In this document: one piece after another, positions 61,615 through 64,000 of the stretch
How the letters are laid out: each line of letters opens with the position of its first letter
How positions within the stretch are numbered: position 1 is the stretch's first letter
DNA from: Abditibacteriaceae bacterium
GTDB taxonomy: Bacteria; Armatimonadota; Abditibacteriia; Abditibacteriales; Abditibacteriaceae
DNA: 64,000 nt
Direction: 5' to 3'
Assembly (NCBI GenBank): GCA_019239895.1
Contig: JAFAZH010000048.1
Span: 62,001-126,000, forward strand
The notes under the pieces: model-generated
Seen by the model: the letters and a program-made list of their open reading frames with translations, nothing else
What the model was told of the DNA's origin: nothing
The model's database searches: none
Position numbers and translations under genes: made by a program

Positions 61615-62490
61615 ATGCAAGACCCAGGCACCAACCCACCGCAGCAACCGTTTGACCCGACGCACATTCCTGCACAGTCACAATGGTCTACCCCACCCGG
61701 CTCACCGCCTCCTGGCGGCCCCGGCTATACAGGCGGTTTCTCGCCTCGTCCCCAGATTAGTTTCGATGTCATTGGCCAGGCATGGGGAATGATACAACAG
61801 CAAATGGGCATCTGGATTCCTGCGATGCTTGTTTTTGCGGTTGTCATGGGCATCATTGTCGGCATTTCCACGGTTATAGCTGGTGGTCTGAGCGGGCCAG
61901 TGACACCCCCGATGCCAGGTCAGCCATTCCCCACCCGCTCACCCAGTGGGGCAGGCATAGGAGTGCAATTGCTGTTTGGCTTAGTGCAGCAAATTGTTGC
62001 GTTCATGATGTTGGGTGGCATGTATCGCATGGCGCTTAAGCAATTGCGCGGCCAGGTTCCCTCCATCGGCGACCTCTTCAGCGCCACCGATGTTTTAGGC
62101 TCCTTAGTAGTCGCTGGCATTCTCACCGCTTTAGCGACCTATGCCGGGCTGTGTGTCCTGTGTGTTGGGGCACTGATAGTGCAGGGACTATTGATGTTCA
62201 CGGTGCCCCTAATCGTGGATAAGCAAATGGGAGCGATAGACGCGATGAGCACCAGTTGGAACACGCTCAAGGGCGAGGCGCTTATGGCCGCACTCTTTTA
62301 TTTCGTGATAACTCTCGTTGCTGGAATCGGAGCGATTCTTTGCGTTATTGGCGTCTTGTTTACCGCGCCTATGGCCATAATTTCTGTCGCCATCCTCTAC
62401 AATAACTATTTTATGGGGCCATCAACTCCAGTTGCTTCCAGTTTTACTGACACCTATCCGCCACCACCGATTCCTGAACCACGCGGTTAG
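61615..62490 (+). CDS. Membrane protein with Pro-rich N-terminal tail, 291 aa
   Basis: I recognise only a general type. A Pro/Gly/Gln-rich tail (about 1-50) is followed by ISFDVIGQAWGMIQQQMGIWIPAML and five or six hydrophobic helices, with motifs like GGMYRMALKQLRGQ and GDLFSATDVLGSL that recall the DUF975 / GlpQ-membrane-domain group. AAAGGAGAACACATCC precedes ATG. It lies between the rhomboid gene and the DUF2752 gene on the same strand. Function is not known. Confidence 0.7.
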   Translation: MQDPGTNPPQQPFDPTHIPAQSQWSTPPGSPPPGGPGYTGGFSPRPQISFDVIGQAWGMIQQQMGIWIPAMLVFAVVMGIIVGISTVIAGGLSGPVTPPMPGQPFPTRSPSGAGIGVQLLFGLVQQIVAFMMLGGMYRMALKQLRGQVPSIGDLFSATDVLGSLVVAGILTALATYAGLCVLCVGALIVQGLLMFTVPLIVDKQMGAIDAMSTSWNTLKGEALMAALFYFVITLVAGIGAILCVIGVLFTAPMAIISVAILYNNYFMGPSTPVASSFTDTYPPPPIPEPRG

Positions 62491-62565
62491 AACAGCTTTT
62501 TGAAGTCACTAAAGAATGTCAGGCGCTAATGTGGTTGGGCAGAGGTATAAGTTTGACGGCGCGTT

Positions 62566-63018
62566 ATGAGTGACTTTCCATCGCATCTTCCCAGCAGGCA
62601 ACCTCTCTCGCTCCTTGATCGCCTATTGCCTTCCTCGATAGCGCCTGGCATTCTACTTATTGCCTGCTTATTACCGCCACCTCATAACGGCACAATTGCA
62701 GGGCTGCCCTCGTTTTGCATGTTCTATCGCCTTACTGGTCTGCCCTGTCCCGGCTGCGGCATGACACGGGCGGTCGTTTGCTGCGCTCATGGGCTGTGGA
62801 GTGAAGCTGTTTTCTACCACCCATTGGGGCCATTATTCTTTATGGCATTAGTGGGTATTGCCCTCGCGCCCCTGATAAGGTCTTTATGGCCCCGCCATCC
62901 GTTTAAACTTGCGGTTGGGACGAAGCGGTGGTTTTATCAAGGCATAACCTATGTCGGGGCTTTTCTGTTGCTTACGGTGTGGACTTTAAGACTTAAGGGA
63001 ATGTTGCCGGGGCCATAG
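62566..63018 (+). CDS. DUF2752 membrane protein
   Basis: The protein has 150 residues with three hydrophobic segments. The family core is CMFYRLTGLPCPGCGMTRA followed by HGLWSEAVFYHPLGP. The CPGCGMTR motif has two Cys that could bind metal. The function of the family is unknown; members are small inner-membrane proteins. It follows the previous membrane protein after 75 bases, so both may be co-transcribed. No clear ribosome-binding site is present. Confidence 0.85.
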   Translation: MSDFPSHLPSRQPLSLLDRLLPSSIAPGILLIACLLPPPHNGTIAGLPSFCMFYRLTGLPCPGCGMTRAVVCCAHGLWSEAVFYHPLGPLFFMALVGIALAPLIRSLWPRHPFKLAVGTKRWFYQGITYVGAFLLLTVWTLRLKGMLPGP

Positions 63019-63019
63019 G

Positions 63020-63171
63020 GCCGGGCATTGAAATACCCGGCGGGAAGGCTAAAGCCAACCGTCCTCACGGACGGCTCTAACCGCTACTCTATCCTTGTAG
63101 CATCCTAACCGTGTGGCGTCCGGCAGGACGCTTGGCCGCAGGTCTCCCCGCCGGGTATTTCAATGCCCGGC
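63020..63171. repeat. Palindromic element, CCGGGG-hairpin family, copy 2
   Basis: Terminal hairpins GCCGGGCATTGAAATACCCG (left) and CCGGGTATTTCAATGCCCGG (right) enclose ACCGTCCTCACGGACGG and GCGTCCGGCAGGACGC. It aligns with the reverse complement of the copy at 38691-38829 along its whole length. It fills the convergent gap: one base separates it from the DUF2752 stop (63016-63018) and none from the FtsK stop (63172-63174). Confidence 0.88.
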
Positions 63172-64000
63172 TCACCGCCCTGTGCTAATGACTTTGCGCG
63201 CTTTACTGCCGTCGGGGGGAGAGAGGATGCCATCGCGCTCTAATTGATCTACGATGCGGCCAGCGCGGGGATAACCAATCTCAAACTTGCGCTGAATCAT
63301 GCTGGCGCTCATTTCGTTGTTGCGTAGCACAAATTCTCGAATAGATTCATAGAGGTCATCCCGCTTTTCTTCGGCGATGCTGTCATCGTCATCATCCCCG
63401 CCTGGCCCATCATCCATTTCGTTCAAATCGAGGCCGTATTCAATTGGCTCATCATCGTCGGCATAGTGGTTTTTGACCACTTCCACAATCCGATTGACTT
63501 CTTCTTCGCTGAGATAAGCGCCCTGAATGCGCGTAGATTTGCCGCCGTTATTGCTGTCAAAGAGCATGTCGCCAGAGCCAATCAGTCGCTCCGCACCAAC
63601 CGCGTCCAAAATAGTGCGCGAATCTACCTGGCTGGCGACGGCAAAGGCGATGCGCGCCGGGATGTTGGCTTTAATGACGCCCGTAATGACGTTGACCGAT
63701 GGCCGCTGGGTGGCGACGATGAGGTGAATGCCCGTGGCACGAGCTAACTGGGCAAGGCGGCAGATGAGCTTTTCAAATTCCGCGGCGGCGGTCATCATCA
63801 AGTCGGCTAACTCGTCAATGACAATCACAATATAAGGCAGCGGTGCTTCGTCTTCCTGAAGTTTGGCATTATAACTGGCAATGTTGCGCACACCCCGTTC
63901 GGCGAAACGCTTATAACGCCGATCCATCTCAACAATCGCGCCACGCAATGCCTTGACTGCATCTTTAGGCTCGACTACGACGGGATGATAGAGATGCTTG
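63172..64000 (-). CDS. ftsK: DNA translocase FtsK, C-terminal part (5' end beyond window)
   Basis: The frame is open to the right edge (KHLYHPVVVEPKDAVKALRG at the border), so only the last 276 residues are present. They cover the end of the motor domain: AVKALRGAIVEMDRRYKRFAE, YIVIVIDELADLMM (Walker B), LARATGIHLIVATQRPSVNVITG and IPARIAFAVASQVDSRTILD, followed by GSGDMLF. An acidic linker (GGDDDDDSIAEEKRDD) precedes the winged-helix gamma domain (MIQRKFEIGYPRAGRIVDQLERDGI), which reads KOPS-type polar sequences. FtsK/SpoIIIE moves chromosome termini through the septum at division. The stop codon abuts a palindromic element. Confidence 0.95.
   Translation of the reverse strand, partial: KHLYHPVVVEPKDAVKALRGAIVEMDRRYKRFAERGVRNIASYNAKLQEDEAPLPYIVIVIDELADLMMTAAAEFEKLICRLAQLARATGIHLIVATQRPSVNVITGVIKANIPARIAFAVASQVDSRTILDAVGAERLIGSGDMLFDSNNGGKSTRIQGAYLSEEEVNRIVEVVKNHYADDDEPIEYGLDLNEMDDGPGGDDDDDSIAEEKRDDLYESIREFVLRNNEMSASMIQRKFEIGYPRAGRIVDQLERDGILSPPDGSKARKVISTGR

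Overview
The window looks like a chromosomal segment of a free-living, Gram-negative-type heterotroph of moderate GC content. Evidence for an outer membrane and complex surface: a giant TPR protein ending in a BcsC-like beta-barrel, lipoprotein signal peptides, two PilT-type twitching ATPases and a secretin-like (STN) domain. The gene mix (namZ-type muramidase, GH2 mannosidase, WD40-caspase, Anbu cluster, many dispersed palindromes) would fit a lineage such as Armatimonadota, but I cannot fix the taxonomy from the sequence alone. No rRNA, tRNA, CRISPR array, transposase or phage gene was recognised.

Layout. 1-4352 (minus): a large secreted LamG/IPT/alpha-beta-hydrolase protein that runs off the left edge, a 21-bp tandem repeat, and a beta-lactamase-fold serine hydrolase. 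4525-11721: a secreted protein with 14 WD40 repeats and a C-terminal caspase domain, a small orphan protein, and a cyclase-like/NB-ARC/TPR signalling protein. 11794-17415 (plus): a small membrane protein, pilT, a second PilT-like ATPase with a long N-terminal extension, and a Pro/Ala-rich Cys-rich membrane protein. 17616-20219 (minus): M28 peptidase lipoprotein, macro-domain protein, metallophosphoesterase. 20425-30431 (minus): an exopolysaccharide synthesis/export pair, a BcsA-like GT2 with a very large extracytoplasmic C-terminal region and a 2054-residue TPR-barrel exporter, with no BcsB recognised. 30785-35383: NamZ-like muramidase, secreted FKBP, beta-mannosidase.

35574-43381 (minus): OmpR-type regulator with an insertion in its receiver, an HD-GYP remnant, a REC-HisKA protein lacking its ATPase domain, two oxidoreductases, and sucC/sucD separated by a secreted tandem-YARHG protein. 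43522-47278 (minus): lipoprotein, acetyl-xylan-esterase-type hydrolase, DUF218 protein, M23 peptidase, putative methyltransferase. 47513-52475: a large double ABC-2-like membrane protein convergent with, and overlapping, an acyl-CoA synthetase. 52927-59547: circularly permuted ATP-grasp, alpha-E, two transglutaminase-like proteins, a small STN-domain protein and the Anbu proteasome-like peptidase, a known but poorly understood association. 59813-64000: rhomboid-TPR fusion, two small membrane proteins and the C-terminal part of FtsK, which runs off the right edge.

The most striking structural feature is not a gene. Many intergenic regions carry inverted-repeat elements of several families. Some are nested one inside another around a common centre, and one fills a whole convergent gap to within one base. 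Two copies of one family (38691-38829 and 63020-63171) share the same internal order and keep their terminal hairpins paired with different bases, which suggests a selected nucleic-acid structure.
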